This document shows, in pieces, positions 1-8,900 of a DNA stretch of 35,996 nt (the first letter of the stretch is position 1; each line of letters begins with the position of its first letter). The stretch lies in the NCBI GenBank assembly GCA_949516455.1, contig CATILC010000040.1:1-35996 (forward strand), in the 5' to 3' direction. This stretch comes from Flavobacteriia bacterium. GTDB taxonomy: Bacteria; Bacteroidota; Bacteroidia; Flavobacteriales; Schleiferiaceae. A model generated the notes under the pieces. That model worked only from the letters and a program-made list of their open reading frames with translations. It was not told the DNA's origin and made no database searches. The translations under genes and the position numbers were made by a program.

Positions 1-669
1 GAGTATCGTTTGCGCATCCAGAAAAACAACGGCAACCCCGACATTACAGCGGTCACCCGTGTGCTCGAGGATGATCTGCGCGTCGTCCGCCCCACACCGG
101 CACAGCTCATTGCGCTTGAACCACTCAAGGACTACACGATTCAATTCGATACCCAGGAAGGATCAAAGATCTTTCAGACCTATGTCACGCTGCGCTACAA
201 AGAACATCCGATCGGACAGCCCGGTCAGCTCAGCTACCACGAAGCAGTGGCCCGTCTCCCGGTGACGGATGTGAACAATACCGGTGGAGACGTCCGCGTG
301 ATCGTGGGCTACAATACAGAAAGTCTTCTTCAGAGCTTTCGCAACGAGGTGCCCTACGACCCCAATGTATGGCGCTATTTTCAGGCATTGGACTTCACCG
401 TTCTCGCAGGAGATGAAGACCTCCATACATTCATCAATGTCAATCAGCCAGCGACAGGCATTGTTTCGGAACGACCTGATTTCTCCAACATCGAGGGCGG
501 ATATGGTCTCTTCGCATCCCGCGCCTTAAATGGGCGTTACAATAAATCGTTCAACGAATCAGGACTCAATACATTGATCTTGAGTGATCTCACCTGCGAC
601 CTGAACTTCGTGAAGGTGACAACCACTGACACCTGTTTGTGCGATCAGGGCAATCTCGCCTGCCAGTAA
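1..669 (+). CDS. C-terminal part of a DUF4249-like Bacteroidota protein (5' truncated by window)
   Basis: The reading frame is open from the first base, and the first in-window start-like codon is a TTG at 10, so this is a gene whose 5' end lies outside the window. About 223 residues remain. The C-terminal half carries a phrase of the type rPdFSNIEGGYGLFASR, which I associate with the DUF4249 family of Bacteroidota outer-membrane lipoproteins, often encoded next to TonB-dependent receptors. Three cysteines in the last 25 residues (TCDLN, TCLCDQ) are notable. The N-terminal lipobox that would confirm a lipoprotein is not visible. Function is unknown. The family assignment rests on motif memory only and is moderately sure; that it is coding is clear from length and codon pattern. 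Confidence 0.6.
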   Translation, partial: EYRLRIQKNNGNPDITAVTRVLEDDLRVVRPTPAQLIALEPLKDYTIQFDTQEGSKIFQTYVTLRYKEHPIGQPGQLSYHEAVARLPVTDVNNTGGDVRVIVGYNTESLLQSFRNEVPYDPNVWRYFQALDFTVLAGDEDLHTFINVNQPATGIVSERPDFSNIEGGYGLFASRALNGRYNKSFNESGLNTLILSDLTCDLNFVKVTTTDTCLCDQGNLACQ

Positions 670-708
670 GCACACTCCCTGACACAATGTCTGCTTAACT
701 GCTGAATT

Positions 709-744
709 CTGTGCCGCGGGCCTGACAGCTTCCTGTTGGCACAG
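709..744 (+). promoter_or_regulatory. Stem-loop in the dnaK 5' region
   Basis: CTGTGCC (709-715) pairs with GGCACAG (738-744). Flanking AATT on both sides extends the stem across a one-base bulge, and an inner ACAG/CTGT pair (725-728 with 733-736) can stack inside. No T-tract follows, so it is not a simple terminator. It sits 37 bases before the dnaK ATG, where a leader-RNA control element could be. The pairing is seen directly; any role is inference. Confidence 0.4.
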
Positions 745-781
745 CAATTGACCTTCCGAGGTGAATTTGAAAATCAACCCA

Positions 782-2689
782 ATGAGTAAAGTAATCGGAA
801 TCGACCTCGGGACCACGAATTCGTGCGTAGCCGTTATGGAAGGAAACGAACCTGTGGTCATTCCAAATAGCGAAGGACACAGGACCACCCCTTCTATGGT
901 CGCTTTTGTAGAAGAGGGTGAGCGCAAGGTGGGTGACCCCGCTAAACGTCAGGCCATCACCAATCCCACCAAGACCATTTATTCCATAAAGCGTTTCATG
1001 GGCAAATCCTTCTCGGATTCTTCCAGCGAGGTGGACCGCGTGCCCTACACGGTGAGTAAGGGGGACAACAATACACCTCGGGTAGACATCGATGGACGGC
1101 TGTATACTCCGCAAGAACTCTCCGCAATGATCCTTCAGAAGATGAAGAAGACCGCGGAAGATTATTTGGGCACAAGTGTCTCGGAAGCGGTGATCACAGT
1201 TCCTGCCTACTTCAACGACGCAGAGCGTCAGGCGACCAAGGAGGCGGGAGAGATCGCCGGACTCACTGTCCGTCGCATCATCAACGAACCTACAGCTGCC
1301 GCTCTGGCCTACGGTATCGACAAAAAGCAACAAGAGGAGAAGATCGTGGTCTTTGACTGCGGTGGGGGAACGCATGACGTCTCGATACTGGAATTGGGCG
1401 ACGGAGTCTTTGAAGTGAAATCCACCGATGGAGACGTCCACTTGGGGGGAGATGACTTCGACCAGAAGATCATCGATTGGCTGGCAGAGGAATTCAAGAC
1501 CCAAGAGGGAATCGATCTCAGAGGTGATGCCATGGCCCTTCAGCGGCTCAAGGAAGCAGCTGAGAAAGCCAAGATCGAATTGTCGAGCACCAGCTCAACG
1601 GAGATCAATCTGCCCTACATCACAGCCACTTCTAGCGGACCAAAGCACCTGGTGCGTCCGTTCAGCCGTGCGCAATTTGAGCAGCTCGCTTCAGACCTGA
1701 TCGACCGCACCATCGAACCCTGTCGCACAGCCCTTGAAAAGGCTGGACTCAGCACTGGAGATATCGACCAAGTGATCTTAGTGGGTGGCACCACACGCAT
1801 CCCGGCCATCCAGGATGCGGTCAAGAATTTCTTTGGAAAAGAAGCGTCCAAAGGGGTCAACCCCGATGAAGTGGTGGCCATTGGTGCAGCCATTCAAGGA
1901 GGTGTGCTCAGTGGAGACGTCAAGGATGTGCTCCTATTGGATGTCACACCGCTCTCCTTGGGCATCGAGACCATGGGCAGCGTGTTCACCAAATTGATCG
2001 AAAGCAACACGACCATTCCGACCAAGAAGTCAGAGACCTTCTCAACAGCAGCCGACAACCAGCCCAGTGTGGAGATCCATGTTCTGCAGGGCGAGCGCCC
2101 CATGGCAGGAGACAACAAGACCATTGGCAGGTTCCACCTCGATGGCATCCCTCCTGCGCCGCGCGGCACCCCACAGATCGAAGTGACCTTCGACATCGAT
2201 GCAAATGGAATCTTGAATGTATCTGCCAAGGACAAAGCCACCGGCAAGGAGCAGAGCATCCGGATCGAAGCCTCCTCCGGCCTCTCCAAGGACGAGATCG
2301 ACAAGATGAAGCAGGAAGCCGAGGCAAATGCCGACGCCGACAAGGCCGCCAAAGAAAAGGTGGACAAGTTGAATGCTGCTGACAGCATGGTCTTCCAAAC
2401 GGAAAAGCAGCTCAGCGAATTCGGAGAAAAGCTGCCGGCTGATAAGAAAGAACCCATCGAGACTGCACTGGAGGAACTCAAAAAGGCCCACCAAAGCCAG
2501 GAGCTCACGGCCATCGATGCCGCCATGGAGAAGATCAACGAGGCATGGAAGAATGCCAGTGAAGAACTCTACAAGGCGCAACAGGAGAATGGAGGTGCGC
2601 CCAATGACCCGACTGCAGGAGAAGCAGGCGCCGGAGGCGATGCAGATGTCACCGATGTGGATTTCGAAGAAGTAAAGGACGATAAGTGA
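782..2689 (+). CDS. dnaK: Molecular chaperone DnaK (Hsp70)
   Basis: This is the cytoplasmic ATP-driven Hsp70 chaperone that binds exposed hydrophobic segments together with DnaJ and GrpE. The protein is 635 residues, normal for the family. The start chosen is the ATG at 782, giving the canonical MSKVIGIDLGTTNSC; an upstream GTG at 761 would add seven residues with no family support. Visible are phosphate-1 (DLGTTNS), the phosphate-2 loop as DCGGGTHDVS, the linker VLLLDVTPLSLGIE, the beta substrate-binding domain and the lidded helical C-terminus ending DVTDVDFEEVKDDK. The phosphate-2 loop has His where many DnaKs have Phe, a variant I recall from other Bacteroidota. No grpE or dnaJ is adjacent, and no CIRCE element was seen upstream. 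A strong terminator follows. Confidence 0.98.
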   Translation: MSKVIGIDLGTTNSCVAVMEGNEPVVIPNSEGHRTTPSMVAFVEEGERKVGDPAKRQAITNPTKTIYSIKRFMGKSFSDSSSEVDRVPYTVSKGDNNTPRVDIDGRLYTPQELSAMILQKMKKTAEDYLGTSVSEAVITVPAYFNDAERQATKEAGEIAGLTVRRIINEPTAAALAYGIDKKQQEEKIVVFDCGGGTHDVSILELGDGVFEVKSTDGDVHLGGDDFDQKIIDWLAEEFKTQEGIDLRGDAMALQRLKEAAEKAKIELSSTSSTEINLPYITATSSGPKHLVRPFSRAQFEQLASDLIDRTIEPCRTALEKAGLSTGDIDQVILVGGTTRIPAIQDAVKNFFGKEASKGVNPDEVVAIGAAIQGGVLSGDVKDVLLLDVTPLSLGIETMGSVFTKLIESNTTIPTKKSETFSTAADNQPSVEIHVLQGERPMAGDNKTIGRFHLDGIPPAPRGTPQIEVTFDIDANGILNVSAKDKATGKEQSIRIEASSGLSKDEIDKMKQEAEANADADKAAKEKVDKLNAADSMVFQTEKQLSEFGEKLPADKKEPIETALEELKKAHQSQELTAIDAAMEKINEAWKNASEELYKAQQENGGAPNDPTAGEAGAGGDADVTDVDFEEVKDDK

Positions 2690-2712
2690 TCCGTCCACAG
2701 ATTAGAATGTTC

Positions 2713-2736
2713 AGCCGGCCTCGTGCCGGCTTTTTT
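2713..2736 (+). terminator. Rho-independent terminator after dnaK
   Basis: AGCCGGC (2713-2719), loop CTCGT, GCCGGCT (2725-2731), followed by a run of six T (2731-2736). It lies 23 bases after the dnaK stop. Textbook structure, seen directly. Confidence 0.9.
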
Positions 2737-2799
2737 CTGCTCAAAAGCGACCAATGAACAAAGACCGCCTCCTCTCGTTCTTTTTCTAAACATTTGATT

Positions 2800-2964
2800 A
2801 TGTTATCATTATTCAAGAAAACAAGCGCAGCTGACCGCATGAGCAAGCAATATCAGCGTTTGATGCAGAGGGCCATGGAGGCCAGCAAGACCGACCGCCG
2901 AAAGGCTGACGAACTGTACGCTGAGGCCGAAGCACTTGCCCGGAAAATGGAAGGGGAAGCCTGA
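2800..2964 (+). CDS. Small Lacal_2735-family-like protein (54 aa)
   Basis: An ATG at 2800 opens a 54-codon frame ending TGA at 2964. It begins MLSLFKKTSAADRM, followed by a charged, strongly helical stretch (LMQRAMEASKTDRRKADELY, then AEAEALARKM). This layout matches the small Lacal_2735-type proteins of Flavobacteriia, which start MFGLFKK and continue as a short charged helix with a Thr/Ser-[DN]-R-x-K-[AS]-D centre. Their function is unknown. An AT-rich stretch just upstream (about 2781-2799) could hold promoter and ribosome-binding elements. It is separated from dnaK by a terminator, so it is probably its own transcription unit. The family call is from pattern recognition and fairly sure. 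Confidence 0.75.
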   Translation: MLSLFKKTSAADRMSKQYQRLMQRAMEASKTDRRKADELYAEAEALARKMEGEA

Positions 2965-3036
2965 ACCGAAGGCGACCTGATCAGGTGCACTGAAACTCCA
3001 TGGAGGGAGAAGTCAGTCTCAACGAATCCCTGCGTT

Positions 3037-3714
3037 TCATCTGATCCTTTCCTTTATTTCTTCCCTGTAGCTCGCACCGATCGGGATGTCTCGCCCCCCG
3101 ATCCGTAAAAAATTCCCCTCCATATACTCCAGGTGGGCCAGATTCACGGCATGCGAGCGGTGCACACGCAGCAGGACATCCTCCAGTTCCGTCAGGTACC
3201 CTGTCAGACTTCCGAGCAGCATATAGGATTTTTCTTCCAGGTAGAGATGCGTATAGTCCCCATCCGATTCGAGTGCATGAATACGCTCGACCGGAACGCG
3301 ATAGGTCCGTTTGTCCGCCTTGAATCCGAAAAAGCGATCGGCCTTCCCTTCAGCTGTTCGCTGTTCATGTGCAGACTGGGCTTTATTGACCGCCTTGAGG
3401 AAACGCGCAAATGGAATGGGTTTGAGCAGGTAATCGACCGCATCCAATTCAAATCCCTCGACTGCAAAATCGGTGTAGGCCGTTGTGAAGATCACGTTTG
3501 GCGCATCACTGAGGGACCTCAGGAAGGAAAGACCATCGAGGCCCGGCATCTGAATATCCAAAAAGAGCAGATCGATCTTTTGGTTTTTGAGGTACTCCAT
3601 GGCCGTAAAGGCATCGGGGCATTCACCCAGCACTTTCAAAAACGGGACGCGCTCCGCATGGTGCAGCAGAATGCTTCTTCCCTCAGGCTCATCGTCGACG
3701 ATCAGACAGCGCAT
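3037..3714 (-). CDS. LytTR-family response regulator
   Basis: A 225-residue cytoplasmic transcription factor of the LytR/AlgR type. Residues about 1-120 form a receiver domain with the acidic pair IVDDEPEG, the phospho-acceptor Asp in FLDIQMPGLDG and the conserved Lys in YLLKPIPF. Residues about 130-225 form a LytTR DNA-binding domain (RVPVERIHALESDGDYTHLY; LLRVHRSHAVNLAHL). Its ATG lies inside the last codons of the upstream histidine kinase (13-base overlap), so the two are translated together and almost certainly form a cognate pair. LytTR regulators bind direct repeats upstream of target promoters; the target is not evident, though the lipoprotein gene heading the unit is a natural candidate. 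Confidence 0.93.
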   Translation of the reverse strand: MRCLIVDDEPEGRSILLHHAERVPFLKVLGECPDAFTAMEYLKNQKIDLLFLDIQMPGLDGLSFLRSLSDAPNVIFTTAYTDFAVEGFELDAVDYLLKPIPFARFLKAVNKAQSAHEQRTAEGKADRFFGFKADKRTYRVPVERIHALESDGDYTHLYLEEKSYMLLGSLTGYLTELEDVLLRVHRSHAVNLAHLEYMEGNFLRIGGRDIPIGASYREEIKERIR

Positions 3715-4769
3715 TTATCCAAATTCAGTTCCATACGCACCACGAATTGTTCATCCCTCTCCTCTGCATCCAGTTGATGTCCCTCTGGAAACAGTCGATG
3801 AAGCCGCTTGCGAAGATTGCTCAAACCCATGCCACCTGATGAAGCATCGGTTTCTGCCTTCGCCCGGGCATTCACTGAAGAGAAGATCAAGGTATTGCCT
3901 TTTTGAACCAGTTCCATACGAAGTTCAACCGCTCCTCTCTGGTCCAGAACACCGTGCTTGATCCCATTCTCTACCAAGGGCAGAAAGAGCAGTGGGGGGA
4001 TCTGTATATCGGTCCGGTCCAGCTGATGCTGCCATTTTATCTGTGACTCTGAGTGCATGCGCTTTTGACTCAGTGCGATATAGTCGTCGATCATCTTCAA
4101 TTCCGCATCCATCCGAACCATAGGCTGATTGGTCTGATACATCACATAGCGCAACAGATCGGACAGCTGCACGATGTGGTCAGGCAGATCGTCTGCCTTT
4201 TTGATCGACAAACTGTAAAGCAGGTTCAAATTGTTGAACAGGAAATGGGGGTTGATCTGTGCTTTCAATGCGTTCAGCTCATCGTCCAGACGTTCCTTTT
4301 CCATCTGCTCTTGCTGGCCCCGGAGGCGCTCTGAACGGAAGTAGTCCACACTCAACTGAAACAATCCGGTCACCACCAAATAGGCCAATACATACAGGCC
4401 GATCTCCCACCATTTGAGATAGCTGATAAAGTAATAACCCGGGAAGATCCAATCGGCCAAATGGCTCATTACCCAGTGGTGGATCAGGATGCTCGCTCCG
4501 ATGGTTGATGAGAATCCGAAGAAGTACAGAGCGAATCTTCGTTGTTGCAGGAGCCTGGGGATCAACAAGTGTCCGTTGACCGCCACCGCCGGGATCAGAG
4601 ATAAGTGAAAGAGCAAGGAGAACAGCCAGTCTATCGTTTCCCATTCGTTGCCTATTCGGAAAACACGTGCGATCAGCACCACGGATGCACTCCAAAAAAG
4701 AAGGAACTGAAAAAGGGAAACCCATGGGCTTCCCTTTCCAGTTTTTGTCTGAATCGACTCAGATGCCAT
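3702..4769 (-). CDS. LytS-type sensor histidine kinase (His_kinase / PF06580 class)
   Basis: A 355-residue membrane kinase. Four hydrophobic segments lie at about residues 16-36, 47-69, 80-98 and 121-141, followed by a short coiled linker (LRGQQEQMEKERLDDELNAL). The phosphorylation motif LKAQINPHFLFNNLNLLYSL has His175 as phospho-acceptor. The catalytic ATPase half follows, with the N-box phrase LPLVENGIKHGV and a glycine-rich GGMGLSNLRKRL. There is no recognisable periplasmic sensor domain, so the stimulus may be sensed in the membrane or through a partner. It overlaps the preceding lipoprotein gene by 11 bases and the LytTR regulator by 13. A cognate pair with that regulator is the expected arrangement in Bacteroidota. 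Confidence 0.93.
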   Translation of the reverse strand: MASESIQTKTGKGSPWVSLFQFLLFWSASVVLIARVFRIGNEWETIDWLFSLLFHLSLIPAVAVNGHLLIPRLLQQRRFALYFFGFSSTIGASILIHHWVMSHLADWIFPGYYFISYLKWWEIGLYVLAYLVVTGLFQLSVDYFRSERLRGQQEQMEKERLDDELNALKAQINPHFLFNNLNLLYSLSIKKADDLPDHIVQLSDLLRYVMYQTNQPMVRMDAELKMIDDYIALSQKRMHSESQIKWQHQLDRTDIQIPPLLFLPLVENGIKHGVLDQRGAVELRMELVQKGNTLIFSSVNARAKAETDASSGGMGLSNLRKRLHRLFPEGHQLDAEERDEQFVVRMELNLDKCAV

Positions 4770-5514
4770 GGATCTTCATCAATTGGGTCCGATTGGAGAA
4801 GGCCTTTTCTTCATCGGAGAATTTGATGATGAATTTCTGCAGATCCTCGGGCTGCGCGGTGAGTAAGACCTGGTCATCGCGCTCCACGTGTTCGAGTCGG
4901 GCTCTGTTCTGCTCAAAGAGCGTCTTGAGGAAGGACTCATTCATAAAGTTCAGCTCTAACGCATCTCCATTCTGGACAACTTGCGCAAAGGTGTGCATGG
5001 CCACATGGTCGAGTTCGCCCACAAACTCCACTTCTCCAGATGCATCCATGATTATGTTTGATAATCTCAGGCAATCTGCGTAGAGTTTGCCGTCAAGCTC
5101 CACCAGGTGCATTCCATGGATTTCAAAGCGGTCCGCACTGACCGAACGCTTTTCGCTCGGATCGAGCAAGGGCTCGTTGTCCCGGATGACAAAATAGGAG
5201 GGCTCCTCTTTACCATTACCTTCAGCCTCAATGCTCGTCAGAATTTGCGTCCATGGGGCAGGAAAGAGCATGCCCGATGGCATTTTGATGCGCTCCCCTT
5301 CGATGGAGTACTCTTTGTTGATCAGCTGGCTTCTCAACGCCGGACCAATGATGTATACGCTTTCTGAGCTGTCATTGGCCAGGTAGTTTCCTTCGATCGC
5401 CGATCGCTCGACCACGTGCTCTTTGCTTTCTGTGTAGAGCGGGAAAAAGCTCAAGACCTTACAGGAGCTCACTGAGAGCAGGAGTACGGCAATAAAAAAT
5501 GTGGATCGTTTCAT
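4759..5514 (-). CDS. Uncharacterised exported lipoprotein, first gene of a LytS/LytTR operon
   Basis: A 251-residue protein. It begins MKRSTFFIAVLLLSVSSCK, a lipoprotein signal with a plausible lipobox ending at Cys18, followed by KVLSFFPLYT. I recall the FPLYT phrase after the lipid Cys from a family of uncharacterised Bacteroidota lipoproteins. The body is mixed alpha/beta with no enzyme motif I recognise; the C-terminal part (VLLTAQPEDLQKFIIKF) is helical. It overlaps the histidine kinase gene by 11 bases, so it is translated with the two-component system. That suggests it is an accessory sensor, a regulated output or an inhibitor of the kinase; none of these can be decided from sequence alone. 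Coding status is firm, function unknown. Confidence 0.85.
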   Translation of the reverse strand: MKRSTFFIAVLLLSVSSCKVLSFFPLYTESKEHVVERSAIEGNYLANDSSESVYIIGPALRSQLINKEYSIEGERIKMPSGMLFPAPWTQILTSIEAEGNGKEEPSYFVIRDNEPLLDPSEKRSVSADRFEIHGMHLVELDGKLYADCLRLSNIIMDASGEVEFVGELDHVAMHTFAQVVQNGDALELNFMNESFLKTLFEQNRARLEHVERDDQVLLTAQPEDLQKFIIKFSDEEKAFSNRTQLMKIHGI

Positions 5515-5623
5515 GACTTTGTTTTTGATGATCGATGCAGCTAAACAACTTCAGCAAGAGAACGCACCAAAAAAAAATCGACCAACGGCCCAATATATTC
5601 GACGAATGCAGACCTGAGCTCGA

Positions 5624-5899
5624 TCAGTGGATCTCAGCACTCAGCCCACGTTCCAAAAGTGCGCTGCATTTGGGCTCCAATTCGTCGTAGGTTCCGTTCT
5701 TCACACCGCACTTGCCCGTTGTATGAACGATCAGTGCGCACTGCTCGGCCTGCTCGCTTTCGTGTTCGCAAATATCGATCAGAGATCTGATCACCCAGTC
5801 GAAGGTGTTCACGTCATCGTTGAAGAGAACGATCTCCCGCTCCCGCTCCTCGAGCGTAAGGACTTCAGATGCTTCCTGCGTCTTGGTAGATGCGAACAT
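5624..5899 (-). CDS. clpS: ATP-dependent Clp protease adaptor ClpS
   Basis: A 91-residue protein that delivers N-end-rule substrates to ClpAP. The family core is visible: VLFNDDVNTFDWVIRSLI, the helix around EHESEQAEQCALIVHTTGKC, and the closing region YDELEPKCSALLERGLSAEI. The NDDVNTFDWV stretch contributes to the pocket for N-terminal hydrophobic residues. It lies 33 bases after the 1459-aa exported protein on the same strand, and is probably the last gene of the exonuclease-tpiA-prmA operon. ClpS near prmA is a linkage I associate with Bacteroidota. No clpA is in the window. Confidence 0.95.
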   Translation of the reverse strand: MFASTKTQEASEVLTLEEREREIVLFNDDVNTFDWVIRSLIDICEHESEQAEQCALIVHTTGKCGVKNGTYDELEPKCSALLERGLSAEIH

Positions 5900-5932
5900 G
5901 AAACGAAAATAATACCTGCGCCCGCATTGACC

Positions 5933-8900
5933 TTAGAATTCGTTGATGAATCGCATGGCCTTTCCCTTGGATGCCTGCGATATGTTCAAAAACCCTTTCT
6001 TTTCCTCGATCCGGCGCTTTTTCTCGTCGAGTTTTTGGAATTCCGCCATCAGCTCCTTGTCGTTCGAATAGAATTGCAGGACGTTTCGCTTGTACCCAAA
6101 AAAGTAAAGAGTACCTGCACCATCTTCGAAGTAGAAATTGAGTTCATCCCCTCTTCTCTTTCGAATGAGTTGCACCGCTCCTCTGAGCTTTTTGTTGATC
6201 GGTTCCTTGAATATGCTCCCCAAGCCAATGTCGCCCACACTCAAAAATGAATTGGTGGCTGGATCCCATTCCATCTTGAGATCGCTGAAGGTGAATGTGT
6301 TCCTAAGCGCATCGGGCACTTCATCGGGTGCCCCATAGAGTTCGACCTCTTCATCGAAGTCATAGATGTCGTCGGCTGTCATCAGCTCATTCATGGCCAC
6401 ACGAAATGCCCGTCTGGAGAGGTCTACGGTTCCACGGCCATCGCCGGCAATGACCGCATCGGCTATGTCCTCAATGATGCCCTTGTCGAAGGGAAATTCA
6501 ATGCCCATCAGTGCATCGATCTCAATGCGATCGCTCTTCAGATCGTGCTGGACCCTTCCATAGGTGCCGATCTTGAGCAATCCCGTCTTTTCTCCCAGAC
6601 TCAAACTTCCCTGACCTTCTGTATAACAATCCTTGTTTTGAAGGATCAGATAATTCCCGGGATGGTCCTCGTCGTCGATCCGATCCTCACGAGCGATGAC
6701 GTAGGAGAACAGATCTTCGTCGTAAAGCAGCTGACCATCGGAACGGATGATCTCTATATCCGCCCGCTTGCTCGCCCGACTCAGGAAAGCCGAATAGGCC
6801 GAAGTCGAATCATTGGCGATGAAGATGCCGTTGAACAGCCGTTCAGCAGCTTTGTCCTCTCCAAACTTGGGCAGGTCGATCACAATGTTGTTCGGATCGA
6901 TGGGCGACCGAAAGGGGAACCAGGTGGTCGAGATATTGGCGCAGCTGCTTTGGATGTTCGTCTTGCCGTTAAAGGTCAGGTACTTCGCACTCGCCAGCAT
7001 TTCCACCTTTCCCTGGAACCCGAAGAATGGACTCATATAGAACTCGTCCTCCGGCTTCACATCGGCCGATCCCACCGTTTCGAGATCCCTGTTCACACCA
7101 AGCGTATGAAAATAAAGCGGCCAGGGGGTCTCGTCCTGATCGACATATTCCAGAATGCCATTTCCGCTGTAGCGATTCCTCGACTGGATCTTCAGAGAAC
7201 AATCATAGAGGTTGAAATGCCGGGTGAAACGATTCGCCACAAGAACAGACTTATCGAGCAGACGCATGTTGGCCGCCGTATCGATGGTCACACGGCCACT
7301 GTCTGGCTCAATGCGCGCATCGGCCACTTTGATCTGCTCCACTCCGTAGACTTCCAGCACCGAATTCAACAAGCTGAATTTGCTCGAAGCCGCGTCAAAA
7401 TGAAGGGAATCCTGAGCCTTATTGACCGATATCATGGGCGAGAGCTTTCCTTCCTCATGATTCCGCACATTGAAGGTTTTGGCCGCGATGTCCCAGTCTG
7501 CACGGTCCATGTAGGCGTCATACTGATTGACATCAAAGGCAAAGTGGTAGGATGAATCGAGCATTTCAAAACGACCGGCTTGCTTGTCGAAGTCTACTGA
7601 AGAACGTGCCTGCCAAGAGCTGAAAGCCCAGTCCGCCTCCGGGTATGGTCGGATCCTGAAGTCTGCGTGCTCAGCGTCAAAACGCCGGTTCTCAAATACG
7701 AAATCCTTTGAGTGCATTTGTGCATTGAGAAAATCTATCTGTCCTCTGCCCTCCAAGGCCGTGGGCGTGAGTGCCAGCGTTCCCGTACCGAGCATGTCGA
7801 CGTCATCGTACATCTCGAAGGGGCTTTCCCGGCTGCTTTGTTCCAAACGGTCTTCGCGGGGCAACCAACGCAAGAAGCTCCCCCTCCCGCGTACCGGTGG
7901 GTGGTATGCCGTCCCCTCCTCGGCCTTCAGATCGAATTCTTCGGTCGGACCCGTTGCTGAATCCGGGAAAAAGGTGATGGCCTTTCCACGGGAAAGAGAA
8001 GACAGATAGCGAATGGCGCCCATCCCCACCAAACCAGACTCATCCAGACTCAGACTATCGGTAAACTGACCCGCACCGTCATATGCAGACAGCCCTTCCG
8101 GAGGCGTGGCGATGCGAAAACCAAGGCTGTAGTCCCTCTGGACCTTCAGCGTCTGTTCCATTTCCGGAAAGATGCCTCCGGAGACGAATGTGCCGTCAAA
8201 GGAAAGCCCCTCCGCAGTCGTATTGTCCAAGCTGTCGATGGTGAACTGGTGGACCTCGACGAAAAAGGTTTCCCTGGGATATACGCGATCATAAATATCC
8301 CTTCGGTCGTAGTAGATATAATTCTTTTTGCCCGAGGTGAAGATCGGGTAGTCGTGGTAGACGCGCCTGCTGGATTTGTTGTTTGGTTTGTCTATGTACA
8401 GCTCACCATTGAAATCCTGAAGAGTGGTCCGGACATAGCGAAGAGGTCTTCGGCCCATGGCGTCCGGTGTAAAGGACTGCACCTTGAATTTCATGGAATC
8501 GATTTCGGTCATGCTGACCCTGAACTGATCGTAATTGAACAAGAATTCGTGGCCCCAATAGGTGAATCGGCCAGCTTGGATCACCCCGTCGAACTTGAAA
8601 TCAAATCCTTCATTCATTTCGATCTTACGTCCATAGGGGAACATGGCCACCTTTTGAGAATCCGAAACGGCGATCTGTCGGATCCCCTTGATCTCCAATT
8701 TGTGGTCGAGCAGACTCAGCCGTGCATTCTCTCCCTGTGCAGTTCTGCTCTGGAAGCGGATCACGTCGTAGTCTCTTTTTCCGCTGAAGTTCTTTAAGTA
8801 CTCAAAGGTCCGGGGGCGAACCGTGGCGCGCTGGCTGAGCGGATCGTAGTCCAGAAATCCGGCCACCATCATTTGCAAAAGGAAACGCTCGGCCTTGATC

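Noticed and set aside
670..781. CIRCE-type operator upstream of dnaK
   Set aside because: No TTAGCACTC-N9-GAGTGCTAA-like dyad; the only dyad is the unrelated CTGTGCC/GGCACAG hairpin.
695..2698. Several minus-strand frames antisense to dnaK (695-1504, 1894-2538, 2042-2698)
   Set aside because: Antisense frames to dnaK are a classic artefact of its codon use; no supporting motif or start context.
6545..7555. Long plus-strand frame (336 codons) inside the giant minus-strand gene, and similar frames at 8249-8797 and 8990-9799
   Set aside because: They lie fully antisense to a gene with a signal peptide and normal codon pattern, show no family motif, and have no promoter-like context; they are codon-bias shadows.
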